A stretch of 64,000 bases of DNA. Source: CAWEYO01 sp963813315. Lineage in GTDB: Bacteria > Pseudomonadota > Alphaproteobacteria > Rhizobiales > Rhizobiaceae. A program made the position numbers and the translations under genes. Below, piece by piece: positions 44,130 through 54,098 of the stretch (the first letter of the stretch is position 1; each line of letters starts with the position of its first letter). The DNA lies in NCBI GenBank assembly GCA_963813315.1, contig CAWEYO010000025.1:246323-310322 (forward strand), written 5' to 3'. The notes under the pieces were generated by a model. That model was not told the DNA's origin and ran no database searches. It saw only the letters and a list, made by a program, of their open reading frames with translations.

Positions 44130-45407
44130 TCAACCCAACCGTGCTTCCCGGATCGAACTTTCGAGGAGGTCGAGAGCTTCGGTCATCACATTGTCCTGAA
44201 TGGTGATGGGCGACAGGAAGCGGACCACATTGCCATAGACGCCGCAGGTAAGCAGGATAAGGCCCTTGTCGAGTGCCTTGAGCCGGACCGCATTGGCAAA
44301 CTCGGCCGAAGGTTGGCCCTTCCTGGAGTCGTTGAACTCGACCGCGTTCATGAAGCCCGGCCCACGGATATCGGCAATCTCCGGTACATCGTCACGCAAC
44401 GATTGGAGCCGCTGCTTGAGCCGCGCGCCGAGTGCGTTGGCACGGTCGCAGAGTTTCTCGTCCTCGATCACATCAAGGACGGCGTGGGCGGCGGCAACGC
44501 CCACTGGGCTGCCGCCATAGGTGCCGCCAAGCCCGCCCGCTGCTGGCGCATCCATCAGCTCGGCTCGGCCGGTGACCGCCGCCAGCGGAAAGCCGCCCGC
44601 CAAACTCTTGGCCATCGTGGTGATGTCGGCCGCGACGTCGTGGTGCTCCATTGCAAACATCTTGCCGGTCCGGGCAAAGCCAGTCTGAACCTCATCCGCT
44701 ATCAGCAGAATGCCGTGCTTGTTGCAGATGCCGCGCAGCGCCGTCGTGAATTCGCGCGGCGCTTCGTAGAAGCCGCCCTCCCCCTGTATCGGCTCCAGAA
44801 TGATGGCCGCCACACGGGCCGGATCGACATCGGCCTTGAACAGGCGGTCGAGCGCTGCCAGCGAGTTGTCCACGGACACACCGTGCAGCGCAACGGGGAA
44901 CGGGGCGTGGAATACGTCCGCCGGCATGGCTCCGAAGCCGACCTTGTAGGGCACGACCTTTCCGGTCAGCGCCATGCCCATGAAGGTGCGCCCGTGAAAC
45001 CCGCCCGAAAAGGCAATGACGGCGTTGCGCCCGGTGGCGTGGCGGGCGATCTTGACCGCATTTTCCACCGCCTCGGCGCCAGTGGTAACGAAGATCGTCT
45101 TCTTGTCGAACTTGCCGGGCAGCAAGCCGTTCAGCCGCTCGGCCAGCCGCACATAGCTCTCATAGGGCACGACCTGGTGGCAGGTGTGGGTAAAGCGGTC
45201 GAGCTGCGCCTTGACCGCCTCAATCACCCTGGGGTGGCGATGGCCGGTGTTGACCACCGCGATCCCGGACGAGAAGTCGATATAGCGCCGCCCTTCGACA
45301 TCCCAGATTTCGGAATTCTCGGCCTTGTCGGCATAGATCTGCGTAGTCATTCCGACGCCGCGTGAAATCGCGCGGTTCTTGCGTTCGGAAATAGCCATAT
45401 TGCTCAT
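44130..45407 (-). CDS. gabT: 4-aminobutyrate aminotransferase family (class III, PLP)
   Basis: The 425-residue product contains the PLP-phosphate site GAEAVENAVKIARHATG, the Asp/Val pair in LIADEVQTGFARTGK, and the Schiff-base Lys in MAKSLAGGFPLAAVTGR. SGGFHGRTFMGMALTGK and LEPIQGEGGF are GabT-like. It transfers the amino group of GABA or a similar omega-amino acid to 2-oxoglutarate. The start at 45407 has GGGGATCG upstream; the longer frame to 45647 is not coding-like. It is divergent from lexA, and no gabD is adjacent. Confidence 0.88.
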   Translation of the reverse strand: MSNMAISERKNRAISRGVGMTTQIYADKAENSEIWDVEGRRYIDFSSGIAVVNTGHRHPRVIEAVKAQLDRFTHTCHQVVPYESYVRLAERLNGLLPGKFDKKTIFVTTGAEAVENAVKIARHATGRNAVIAFSGGFHGRTFMGMALTGKVVPYKVGFGAMPADVFHAPFPVALHGVSVDNSLAALDRLFKADVDPARVAAIILEPIQGEGGFYEAPREFTTALRGICNKHGILLIADEVQTGFARTGKMFAMEHHDVAADITTMAKSLAGGFPLAAVTGRAELMDAPAAGGLGGTYGGSPVGVAAAHAVLDVIEDEKLCDRANALGARLKQRLQSLRDDVPEIADIRGPGFMNAVEFNDSRKGQPSAEFANAVRLKALDKGLILLTCGVYGNVVRFLSPITIQDNVMTEALDLLESSIREARLG

Positions 45408-45673
45408 ATCGATCCCCTGGGTGACAAGAAGCCCGCGAATAGTCCGGATTTTGCAAGGATACAAGTGCCGGCTTCCTGCGAAGAGACCATGCACCTGGAT
45501 TCGCTCGACCGCTACGAAACCGCTGTGGGTCTCCTCGCGGCTTTCCCACCGTTGCGGCAAGCGTCGATTCGCGAAGCGCAGCGAGGGTCTCATTGGCGCA
45601 GCGGCAGTCTCGGCGTCGACTGAATTTAGAGTGTAGGCTAGTTTCACAGTTCACTAAATTTTAAGCGGTTGCG

Positions 45674-45714
45674 GAACACAACTGGAACAGATAGTGTCTG
45701 TTCTGGTTTTGTTT
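45674..45714. promoter_or_regulatory. LexA-binding sites (SOS boxes)
   Basis: GAAC-ACAACTG-GAAC (45674-45688) is an exact alphaproteobacterial SOS box (GTTC-N7-GTTC on the minus strand). GTTC-TGGTTTT-GTTT (45700-45714) is a one-mismatch second site. Both lie just before the lexA start, as expected for autorepression. Confidence 0.88.
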
Positions 45715-45736
45715 ATCTCTGATTCCGGGGGCTGCG

Positions 45737-46453
45737 ATGCTGACGCGCAAACAACATGAATTGCTGATGTTCATCCATGAGCGCCTGAAAGAGGCCGGAA
45801 TTCCCCCTTCGTTCGATGAAATGAAAGAGGCGCTGGATCTGGCCTCGAAGTCGGGAATCCATCGTTTGATCACCGCGCTCGAGGAGCGCGGCTTCATTCG
45901 GCGGCTACCGAATCGCGCCAGGGCGCTGGAAGTGCTGAGGTTGCCGGACTCGATCGCGCCGGGGCTCGCGCCTTCCAGGAGGTTCTCCCCCAGTGTGATC
46001 GAGGGCAGCCTCGGCAAGAAAATCGCGGATCCGGCCCGCAAGCCGGCGAGCAACGATGACGACGTTGGGGCCGCCGTCTCCATCCCCGTGATGGGCCGGA
46101 TAGCTGCCGGCGTGCCGATCGATGCCATTCAGCACAAAACGCATTCGATCATGGTCCCCCCGGAAATGATCACAGGGGGCGACCACTATGCACTGGAGGT
46201 CAAAGGAGATTCGATGATCGACGCCGGCATTTTCGACGGCGACACGGTGATCATCCGCAACGCCAGCACCGCCAATCCCGGCGAGATCGTGGTGGCGCTT
46301 GTCGATGACGAAGAGGCGACGCTGAAGCGCCTCCGCCGCAAGGGCGCTTCGATTGCGCTGGAGGCAGCCAATCCGGCCTACGAAACGCGCATTTTCGGTC
46401 CTGACCGGGTCAAGGTACAAGGCAGGCTGGTTGGATTGATCAGGCGCTATTGA
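45737..46453 (+). CDS. lexA: SOS repressor LexA
   Basis: The 238-residue protein has an N-terminal winged helix-turn-helix (MLTRKQHELLMFIHERLKEAG, then SKSGIHRLITALEERGFIRRLPNRARAL). The self-cleavage site is A124-G125 (RIAAGVPID), with catalytic S159 (KGDSM) and K197 (EEATLKRL). The long linker (residues 70-110) is usual in Rhizobiales. It is regulated by the two boxes upstream. Confidence 0.97.
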   Translation: MLTRKQHELLMFIHERLKEAGIPPSFDEMKEALDLASKSGIHRLITALEERGFIRRLPNRARALEVLRLPDSIAPGLAPSRRFSPSVIEGSLGKKIADPARKPASNDDDVGAAVSIPVMGRIAAGVPIDAIQHKTHSIMVPPEMITGGDHYALEVKGDSMIDAGIFDGDTVIIRNASTANPGEIVVALVDDEEATLKRLRRKGASIALEAANPAYETRIFGPDRVKVQGRLVGLIRRY

Positions 46454-46467
46454 CACATAGACTAAGA

Positions 46468-46583
46468 CTAGATGTGAGCTTTCAGAGGGCTGTCATTCGG
46501 TCCCTCCGATAAGTGCTGAAGTCTGGTACCTCCAGTCTCCTCGGTCCGGTCCGAATGGACAACCTTTGAAAGCTCACATCTAG
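46468..46583. repeat. 116-bp inverted-repeat element between lexA and the RND gene
   Basis: Arms of about 33 bases (CTAGATGTGAGCTTTCA at the left, TGAAAGCTCACATCTAG at the right, extending inward to ATTCGG/CCGAAT with few mismatches) enclose a GC-rich loop. It lies between two convergent genes and could end both transcripts. The TAG stop of the RND gene is inside the right arm. Confidence 0.8.
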
Positions 46584-49500
46584 ACCAGTTTTTTTCTGAA
46601 TGCTGCTGGCTCGGCGCCCTCCGGCCGGCTTCCGCCAAACGCCCTTCTTGCCATGCGGGACACGCTGCGTGACAAGTCCTCCATGTAGAGGAAGATCACC
46701 GGCGTTATGAACAGCGTAAGGATCTGCGACACAACAAGCCCGCCGACGACTGCCACGCCCAGGGGCTGACGCAGCTCCGAGCTGGCGCCCGCGCCCACTG
46801 CTATCGGAAGCGTGCCAAAGAGGGCTGCCAGCGTGGTCATCATGATCGGCCGAAACCGCACGAGGCAGGCGTCGCGTATCGCGTCGCGCGAGCTGTGTCC
46901 TGCCCGTTGGCGGACAAGCGCGAAGTCGATCATCATGATGGCGTTCTTCTTGACGATGCCGATCAGCATCAGGATGCCGATGACGGCAATGACGCTGAGG
47001 TCGAATCCGAATAGCTCCAGCGCGGCGAGTGCGCCTGCTGCGGCGGCCGGCAATCCGGTCAGGATCGTCAGTGGATGCACGAAACTCTCGTAAAGAATTC
47101 CAAGCACGATGTAGATGGCGAACACCGCCGCGCCGAGAAGCACGCCTTGATTGGCAAGCGCCTGGGCGTATACCTGCGCCGTTCCGGTGAAGGTGGTGGT
47201 GATCATCTCCGGCACGCCGAGGGACGCTTTCAGCGCATCGATCTCCTGCACCGCCGTTCCAAGTGACACGCTCGGGGGCAAGTTGAATGAGATGGTTACG
47301 GCCGGAAGCTGACTTAGCTGGTTGATCGCCAGCAGGCCTACCTTGCGCTCGACCTCAGCGAAAGCGGAGAGCGGGATCAGCCTGTTGGTCGTGGTCGAGC
47401 GTATCTGCATCTGGTCGAGCTTGTCAGCCGTCCACGGAATCGCCGGATCAAGCTCGAGTATGACCTCATAACTGTCGCCCGTTGAGAAGATGGTCGAAGC
47501 CTGGTTCGTGCCGAAGGCATAGTAAAGCGTATTGCGGAGTTGACTGGTTGTTATACCGAGCAGGTTCGCCTTGTCCTTGTCGATCACGAGGTTTGCCTGG
47601 AGGGCGTTGTTCTGAAGATTGGTCGACACGTCGGCGAAGGCCTGTCGATCCTGTTGCATAGACTGCACGAATTTCTGCGACCAAGTATAGAGACTGTTCT
47701 CGTCGAGACCCTGTAAGACGAACTGGTACTGGCCCTTGGACGACATGCCGCCGATCCGCAAATTCTGGATGGGGACCGGATGGCTGTCGATACCCGGAAC
47801 CTTTGCCAATGCCTTGCGGAGATCCGCAAGGACGGCGTCCAACCCAGGACGCCGGGACTTCGGCTTAAGTTCGACGAAAATGCTTCCCTGGTTGAGGCTG
47901 GTAGAGCCGAAACCGCCGCCGATCGTGGAAGCCATGTGCGCGACCTACGGCGCTATCTCTTCTCGACCATCAACAAGGAATTCCTGCCGCCCGAAGATAT
48001 AGGGCAACTTTCGATTTCGACCGAAGCGCGGCAGGACGTTTCCTTCGAGGCAATGGTGGCACTTCAGAAAAAGGTGGCCGATGTTATAGCCAGCCGTCCT
48101 TATGGCGATGACGGTCAGCAGGAAGACGGCCAGCATCACCGGTCGCGCGCTAAGGCAGAGATCGAGAAGCCTGCGATATCCATCGAGAACGGCGTCGAAC
48201 GCCTGCTCGCCAATCGGCCTGTTCCCCTCCCCGCGCTTGGATCGGCGCGCCGGCAGCCGACTGCACAGCATCGGCGTCAGCGTCAGCGATATCAATGCCG
48301 AAGCGATGATCGCGACCATCACAACGATTGCGAATTCGTGGAAGATGCGGCCAACCACTCCTCCCATCAGCATAACGGGTATGAAGACAGCAACGAGCGA
48401 GACGGTGATCGATACAATCGTGAAGCCTATCTCCCCGCTACCCTTGAGCGCTGCTTCCATTGGGGCCATGCCCTCATCAATATGCCGGCTTATGTTTTCG
48501 ACCATCACGACAGCGTCGTCGACCACAAGCCCTACTGAAAGCGTGAGACCGAGCAGCGATATGTTGTCGATCGAAAAGCCCAGAACGTACATGGCGCCAA
48601 AGGTTGAGATCAGCGAAAGGGGCACTGCGATCGCCGGGATGAACGTGACGGCCAGTCTGCGCAGGAACAGGAATATGACCAGCACAACCAGACCGACAAT
48701 GAGGAGGAGCGTGAACTCGACGTCGGAAACCGCCTGGCGGATCGAAGTGGAACGGTCATTCAGCACATGGATGCTTGCGGACGGACCCAAATCCTTCGCG
48801 AACTTCGGCAGCATCGTCTTCACGCGATCCACCACGTCGACCGTGTTGGCGCCTGGCTGCCGGAATACGGCCAGAACCAGCGCACGCCGGCCGTCATATC
48901 TGCTTTCGGTTTGAGTGTTGGCGACCGAGTCAACAACCCGCGAAACATCGCCAAGCCGTACAGGCTTTCCGTTTGGCGAAGCGATGATGATCTGGCGGAA
49001 CGCGTCGGCGTCCGTCGCCTGGGTGTCCGTCTCGATCGCCATCTGCTGAGTCGGGCTCGATATCGTGCCCACCGGCGCGATCGAATTGTTATCGGCCACG
49101 GCGTTCGTCAGCTCGTCGATACCGATACCGTGCGCTGTCATCGCATTCGGATCGACCTCGACGCGCACCGCGTATTTCTTGGCGCCAAACACCTGAACCT
49201 CGCCGACACCACTGACACTCGACAATGCCGGCGAAATCACCTGTTCGGCATATGCATCGAGCTTCGACAGCAGCGTTGTGTCGCTTTGCAGCGCCAAAAG
49301 CAGGATTGGCGCGTCGGCGGGATTGATCTTCCGGTAGCTTGGCGGCGTCGTCATGCTCGGCGGCAGTTGCCGCAAAGTGCGCGCGATGGCCGCCTGAACG
49401 TCGGCGGCGGCCTGGTCAATGTTTCGATTGAGGTCGAATTCGATCGTGATCGTTGTCGAGCCTTGCGTGCTCGATGCGCTGATGGTGGAGATGGCCGGTA

Positions 49501-49720
49501 TGGTCGAGAATTGCTTGATGAGCGGGGTGGCAACCGCGTTGGCCATTGTGTCGGGTGCCGCCCCTGGCAATTGGGCGGAAACCGAGATGACGGGGAAATC
49601 GACGGCCGGCAGGGCCGCGACCGGCAGGAGCCGATACGCGAAGACCCCCGCAGCCGCCAGTGCCAGGGAAAGAAGGATCGTGGCAACCGGCCGCCGGATG
49701 AACAGGGCTGATACATTCAT
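46580..49720 (-). pseudogene. RND efflux pump (AcrB/MdtB type) split by a 159-bp internal inversion
   Basis: The N-terminal part (49720 to 48104) has a normal HAE1-type start (MNVSALFIRRPVATILLSLAL), porter segments and TM2-TM6, including the charged motif LSVGLVVDDAVVMVENI. The C-terminal part (47944 to 46580) runs from VAHMASTIGGGFGSTSLNQGS to the end. The missing middle is encoded on the opposite strand at 47945-48103 (contains FSTINKEFLPPEDIGQ and STEARQDVSFEAMVAL). Re-inverting those 53 codons restores one 1046-residue pump. As it stands, the N-part frame hits a TAG at 47945-47947. It is coupled to the HlyD-type adaptor upstream (ATGA). Exports hydrophobic toxicants or drugs if intact. 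Confidence 0.88.
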
Positions 49721-50982
49721 CTAGGGACGCCTATCGGCGCGGAGGGCCCGTCGGCAGCACCGGCAAAGGAAAGCGCATCCCTCTGCGCATCGGATGCGGT
49801 GACGATTTCCTGCACAGCCGTACGGTCTTGCAGATGAAGTTGCCCATCGACGACAACGTGATCTCCCGCGCTCAATCCCGAGGCGATGACCGCGGATTCT
49901 CCCACGGTATCGGCGACGGTAACCGCCTGCCGCGTGATGGTCCTGTCTGGTCGAACCACGAAGACGAACGCACCCTGATCGCCCTGCTGGACCGCAACCA
50001 GAGGCACCGTCGTGGCGTTCTTGCGGGATCCCAGCTCAACCACGGCGGTCACATACTGACCCGGCCAAAGCACGCCGTCCTCATTCGCGACTTCTGCTTT
50101 GACCAGGACCGTTCCCGAGGCTGTATCCACACTGGAATCGATGAATTCGAGCGTGCCCGTCGCTATCGTATCGCTATTGCCGGGAAGTGTTACCCGAACA
50201 CGCGTCCGATGGTCCGCCATCGCTGCCCGAAGTCCCGGAAGGTCGCGTTCGGCCACGGTGAAAGAGACACGAAGCGGTTTCATTCTCGTGATCGTCAGCA
50301 GACCGTTTCCCGTATCCGCCGCGCGCACCAGATCGCCGACCGACGTGTTGACAAGTCCGACACGCCCGTCGATTGGCGCGTTAATGGTCATGTGGGACAG
50401 TTCGACCTCGTCGGCATCGATCTGCGCGTTGTCCATTGCAATTGAAGCGTTGAGTGCCCCTACAACCGCCTGCGCCTGATACTCCTTCTGCTTCGTGTCG
50501 AACCGCCGCTTGGCCAGGTCCCTGGCCGCCGCGAGATCCAGGCTGGCGGAATCCAGATTGGCCTGGTCCTTGGAAAGCGCCGCCTGGTCCTTGGCGATCA
50601 CCGCGCGGATCGCCCGATCGTCCAGGCTGAAAAGTACATCGCCGGCCTTGACCATTTGGCCGTCCATCACGGGTTTCGCAATGACGACGCCATCGGTCTG
50701 GGGCCGGATGACGACCGTGTCGATCGGCTCCATGGTCCCGACCACGGTCTTGGCAATGGGGACGTCCTGCGTTCTTGCTTCGGCAGTCACGACCAAGGGA
50801 GCAGCGGGCACGCTGCCTGACTTTCTTCCCGATGCGGGGATTCCGCTTCGTGACGACCCGGCGGCCGGCGTCACCAGATTGGGTTCTGGCGACTGTACAT
50901 GAACGCCCCAGCGCGGCAGGACCAGCAAGTATCCGGCGACGAGTACGATCAGGAAGGCTGTTGCAAGACCGAGGCGTTTCAC
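49717..50982 (-). CDS. Efflux RND transporter periplasmic adaptor subunit (HlyD/AcrA type)
   Basis: The 421-residue product has an N-terminal membrane anchor (GLATAFLIVLVAGYLLVLP) and a lipoyl half-motif (TDGVVIAKPVMDGQMVKAGDVLFSLDD). A short alpha hairpin (AIRAVIAKDQAALSKDQANLDSASLDLAAARDLAKRRF) and INAPIDGRVGLVNTSVGDLV follow, with beta-barrel and C-terminal domains. It links the RND pump to an outer-membrane channel. It is the first gene of the pair and overlaps the RND start by ATGA. No tolC-like gene or regulator is adjacent. Confidence 0.92.
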   Translation of the reverse strand: MKRLGLATAFLIVLVAGYLLVLPRWGVHVQSPEPNLVTPAAGSSRSGIPASGRKSGSVPAAPLVVTAEARTQDVPIAKTVVGTMEPIDTVVIRPQTDGVVIAKPVMDGQMVKAGDVLFSLDDRAIRAVIAKDQAALSKDQANLDSASLDLAAARDLAKRRFDTKQKEYQAQAVVGALNASIAMDNAQIDADEVELSHMTINAPIDGRVGLVNTSVGDLVRAADTGNGLLTITRMKPLRVSFTVAERDLPGLRAAMADHRTRVRVTLPGNSDTIATGTLEFIDSSVDTASGTVLVKAEVANEDGVLWPGQYVTAVVELGSRKNATTVPLVAVQQGDQGAFVFVVRPDRTITRQAVTVADTVGESAVIASGLSAGDHVVVDGQLHLQDRTAVQEIVTASDAQRDALSFAGAADGPSAPIGVPR

Positions 50983-51243
50983 GGTGAGTGCGCTCCCTTT
51001 CAGGAGCCCGGCGGACGATCACCAAATCGGCCGCGGACTTTCTCACCTTACGGCCACCATGTCGAATGACCATTTTGTCATGATCCGCCCGGTCGGGCCC
51101 TCACCTGTGAAAGATTTTCCGACTGACGCCAAGGCCGACAGTCCAGAAAGCTACCGTTGACTCAAGTCGAGGACGGAAGCGACCGGCTATGATACTAAGA
51201 GTTCGGATAGAGGGATTAGCGTCAGAGCTCACGTTCAATTGGA

Positions 51244-51876
51244 ATGCCTACCGACCCGCAAGCAACGTCGATGCTGCATGAGATGGTGCAGGCAGTTGTG
51301 ACCGTCCTAGCCGTTATCAACCCGGTGGTGTGCGGTGCCATTTTCTTGACGCTGACGCCAAAGCTAGTGCCGCTAGAAAGACGCCGGGCAGCGGTCAAGG
51401 TTGCGCTCAGCATACTCATCATCCTGGTAGCATCCGCACTAGTTGGGCTCAGAGTCTTGAGCATATTCGGCATTTCATTGGACGTGTTCCGGATCGTTGG
51501 TGGGATGATTATCGCCTATATGGGTTTCGACATGCTCAGCGGCCATCATACGGTCGGCCAAGCACCCCCTACGGATGACAACACAAATCTATCCAGTTCG
51601 CTTGCTCCGCTCATCATGTTCGCGGCCGGTCCCGGGACGATCACTGCCGTAGTAACGGTGGCGGCAGTTCACACGCCCGATGGTTTCCCCGTTACGGCGA
51701 TTGTCGCGGCTGTGGTCGGCGCAGCGGTCACATTCGCTGTTTTGCTTCTTGCCATCAGGTTGGGGTCGCGTCCCAGTGGTATGCAGGCCGTGGTCACCCG
51801 CTTTATGGGGCTTATTGTTGCCTCGATGGGAATGCAGTTCGTGCTGACAGGGTTGAAGGATTTCTTGAGTGTTTAG
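51244..51876 (+). CDS. MarC family integral membrane protein
   Basis: The 210-residue product has six hydrophobic helices. VLAVINPVVCGAIFLTLTP and MFAAGPGTITAVVTVA are the paired conserved NP/GPG segments of the MarC/UPF0056 family. Despite the name, it is not linked to antibiotic resistance and its function is unknown. Its TAG stop (51874-51876) lies in the left arm of a perfect hairpin repeat. The 261-base spacer upstream separates it from the divergent adaptor gene. Confidence 0.87.
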   Translation: MPTDPQATSMLHEMVQAVVTVLAVINPVVCGAIFLTLTPKLVPLERRRAAVKVALSILIILVASALVGLRVLSIFGISLDVFRIVGGMIIAYMGFDMLSGHHTVGQAPPTDDNTNLSSSLAPLIMFAAGPGTITAVVTVAAVHTPDGFPVTAIVAAVVGAAVTFAVLLLAIRLGSRPSGMQAVVTRFMGLIVASMGMQFVLTGLKDFLSV

Positions 51877-51922
51877 AGCATCAGACCCGAAAGTGGGAAC
51901 CGGTTTCGGGTCTGATGCTCTA
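51874..51922. repeat. Perfect 19-bp inverted repeat at the marC end
   Basis: TAGAGCATCAGACCCGAAA and its exact reverse complement flank an 11-base loop (GTGGGAACCGG). It is the same family as the hairpins at 25432 and 43872. It probably acts as a terminator-like or mRNA-protecting structure. Confidence 0.85.
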
Positions 51923-52010
51923 GCTCAGTTGGCGCGAGGGCAGCGTCCGCCATTCATCTGCCGGGTGTGGGCATCGTCTCCATCCTATTGGTAGTAGCTG
52001 TGGGCCTCCC

Positions 52011-52871
52011 TCAGTAGCAAGGGGGAAATGGGTAGTAGCCGCACTGATCAGGAGCGTAGGTGTTGTTGTAGTAGTTGTTGTAGTACGGACGCGTGGCCGC
52101 CAATCCCAAGGCGGTACCCGCGGCCACTCCCGGCGCTCCGGCATACCAGGCGCCATGATAGACCGGGGCATGCCAGTAGTTGTCGTGATAGACATTGACA
52201 GTTCGGTCATAGCCGTAGCGATCGTCGCCGGCGCGCGCGTAGTCGCCGCCAAGGCGTTCACCGCCCCCAGCAAATCCGCCAAAATCGCCACCGCCCCGAC
52301 CGCCGAAGCCGCCGCCACCGCCGAAGCCACCCCCGCCGAAGCCGCCGCCGCGGCCGCCACCGCCGCCGCCGCCACGGTCGATGAACAGTGCAGCAGGTCC
52401 GCTTGAGCCGCTCAGACTTCCTTCCAGCACCGAAACGTCGAACGTTAGGTTGCCGTCCGCGATCTTTGGCGACCTCAACGTCACGACGGCGTCCTCCACC
52501 TTCGAGCCGTCGCCGCCAAGCACGGAGATGGTGGCGTTGGGCGGATCCTTGATGAAATTGTCCGCGCCTTCATCCCATTGCATGATGAACTGCTCAGTGC
52601 TCACGTGGCCCGCCGCCCGCACCGGACGATCGGCAAATACGATCGAGCTCGCCGCCACGCCGGTCATCGTTAACTTACCGCCCTCCAGCTTGGCGCCCGC
52701 CGAATTGACGACAAACAGCGAAGGGACCGGCCCCGTGGCCGTAACCACGCCAATGGTTTTCTGCAGGGGAACATGCGGCTTGACGCCCGCGTCCTGTGCG
52801 CGGACCGCACCTGGCGCCGAACACAGAGAGCCGGCAATCAGAACGAGGCATGCGAAATTCTTCGTAGGCAT
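52011..52871 (-). CDS. Secreted glycine-rich protein, function unknown
   Basis: The 286-residue product has a signal peptide (MPTKNFACLVLIAGSLCSAPGAVRAQ) and a folded N-terminal domain of about 150 residues (TIGVVTATGPVPSLFVVNSAGAKLEG, VFADRPVRAAGHVSTEQFI). A glycine tract (about 165-200, GGGFGGGGFGGGGGFGG) and a Tyr/Asn-rich tail ending DQCGYYPFPPCY follow. GGAGG lies before the ATG at 52871. The tail resembles low-complexity cell-envelope proteins. It may be a periplasmic or surface protein. The N-terminal domain is unassigned. Confidence 0.75.
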   Translation of the reverse strand: MPTKNFACLVLIAGSLCSAPGAVRAQDAGVKPHVPLQKTIGVVTATGPVPSLFVVNSAGAKLEGGKLTMTGVAASSIVFADRPVRAAGHVSTEQFIMQWDEGADNFIKDPPNATISVLGGDGSKVEDAVVTLRSPKIADGNLTFDVSVLEGSLSGSSGPAALFIDRGGGGGGGRGGGFGGGGFGGGGGFGGRGGGDFGGFAGGGERLGGDYARAGDDRYGYDRTVNVYHDNYWHAPVYHGAWYAGAPGVAAGTALGLAATRPYYNNYYNNTYAPDQCGYYPFPPCY

Positions 52872-53286
52872 GGTTAAAACCTCCTCTTTGAGCATGCATG
52901 TCAAACCACCTGTCCAGTGTGTTAGGTTCCGCGGCGAGTCTGGTCCAGGTAACGCGCCCTACCTTACCCAACGTCAGCTTAGTGTGCGTTTCGTCGACAA
53001 GCTACTATCCTCGGCTTGGAAGTCATGCCCATCGATTACTTCAGTGGGTCCCCCTGCAGAAGGCTTCATGTCTAGGTATATGCGTAGCGGTAACAGACAA
53101 CCGTAACACTGCACCGCTGGACTTTGAGTCCAAGCTGGTTAGTAGTTGCCGTTCGCCTGCCGAAACCTTGATGGCAGTTGGCGAGTTGACCGGCTCCTCG
53201 TCGCGTTGAGGAGATGCTTGTTCCGATCACGTTTCCACCGAATTTGAACGGAAGCTTGAGCTGGAGTTGCCGCCGATGATAGCCCA

Positions 53287-53802
53287 GTGACGACGATATC
53301 TCTCGCAAGACTGTTTCTCTCGGCAGCCGTGTGTTCTTACGGCGCAGTCGGACATGCGGGGGAAGCCGAATTTCTGAAATCCATGGACGGCAATTGGAGC
53401 GGAAAGGGTACAGTCAAAGTCCGCGTCAATTCGTTTCCAATGAACATCACTTGCAAATTTACCTCCGACGCTACCGACGCTTCGCTTTCACTCCAAGGCA
53501 AATGTATTGGATTGATGGGCCTTTCCCGCGCCATCGGGGCAGCCATAAGGACAAATGGTTCCACATATAGTGGCTCTTACCGCGGCGCGGGCACGGGCAT
53601 CGCCGGCCTGAACGGAAAGCGCTTGGGCAATGCGATCAAGCTTGCCATCCATTGGGCCAAGGAAGTCAATGGCGATCGCAGTGCCAGAATGACGATCGAG
53701 AAGATCGGCAGCAATGGCATGCGTCTGACCACGGTCGATACCGATCCGAAGACCGGCAAGAGCGTTGTCACCAGCCAGATTAATCTGCGCCGAGGCTCCT
53801 AG
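53287..53802 (+). CDS. Exported protein, function unknown
   Basis: The 171-residue product starts at a GTG with a signal peptide ending GHAGEA. The mature part (FLKSMDGNWSGKGTVKVRV, then NITCKFTSDATDASLSLQGKC) has two Cys likely to form a disulfide and looks like an all-beta, lipocalin-like or avidin-like fold. Similar small exported proteins are widespread in Rhizobiales. No ribosome-binding site is evident. It has its own transcript. Confidence 0.7.
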   Translation: MTTISLARLFLSAAVCSYGAVGHAGEAEFLKSMDGNWSGKGTVKVRVNSFPMNITCKFTSDATDASLSLQGKCIGLMGLSRAIGAAIRTNGSTYSGSYRGAGTGIAGLNGKRLGNAIKLAIHWAKEVNGDRSARMTIEKIGSNGMRLTTVDTDPKTGKSVVTSQINLRRGS

Positions 53803-53861
53803 CGGCGGATCACAGCGCCCCTGACAACATGTTTTCCGTTCCTGTCCCATGCTTCGAATGA

Positions 53862-53957
53862 GGGTCCGGCCAGAGCGCGGGCGAGTTCTTCACGCCGACC
53901 GAGGTCGGCTTCCTCATGGCGCACATCATGCGTGCCCGCCCTGGCGAGGACTGCCAC
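53862..53957 (+). pseudogene. Relic of a type I restriction N-6 methylase (hsdM-like)
   Basis: A 32-codon stretch reads GSGQSAGEFFTPTEVGFLMA, then HIMRARPGEDCH, very close to the segment of HsdM proteins just before the SAM-binding motif. A stop codon (TGA, 53859-53861) precedes it and unrelated sequence follows. It is a small left-over of a deleted gene. Confidence 0.6.
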
Positions 53958-54098
53958 CGAAAGTCGCAAACCAGGTTCGATCGCCCATCGCCGAAATCAA
54001 AGGAAGCCCAGGATGCTAGAGATTTTTTGACCACTTCGCACGCTGATCGGGCGTAGAGTAAGTTGATCTGCGATAGGAACCGGGTCTGGGAGGAGTCG

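Noticed and set aside
47780..48538. Plus-strand frame containing true RND residues
   Set aside because: Only the 53 codons of the inverted segment are RND sequence; the flanks are antisense noise, so it is not a separate gene.
51244..51876. Multiple antibiotic resistance role for MarC
   Set aside because: The family name is historical; no mar regulatory genes are near and the family is not known to give resistance.
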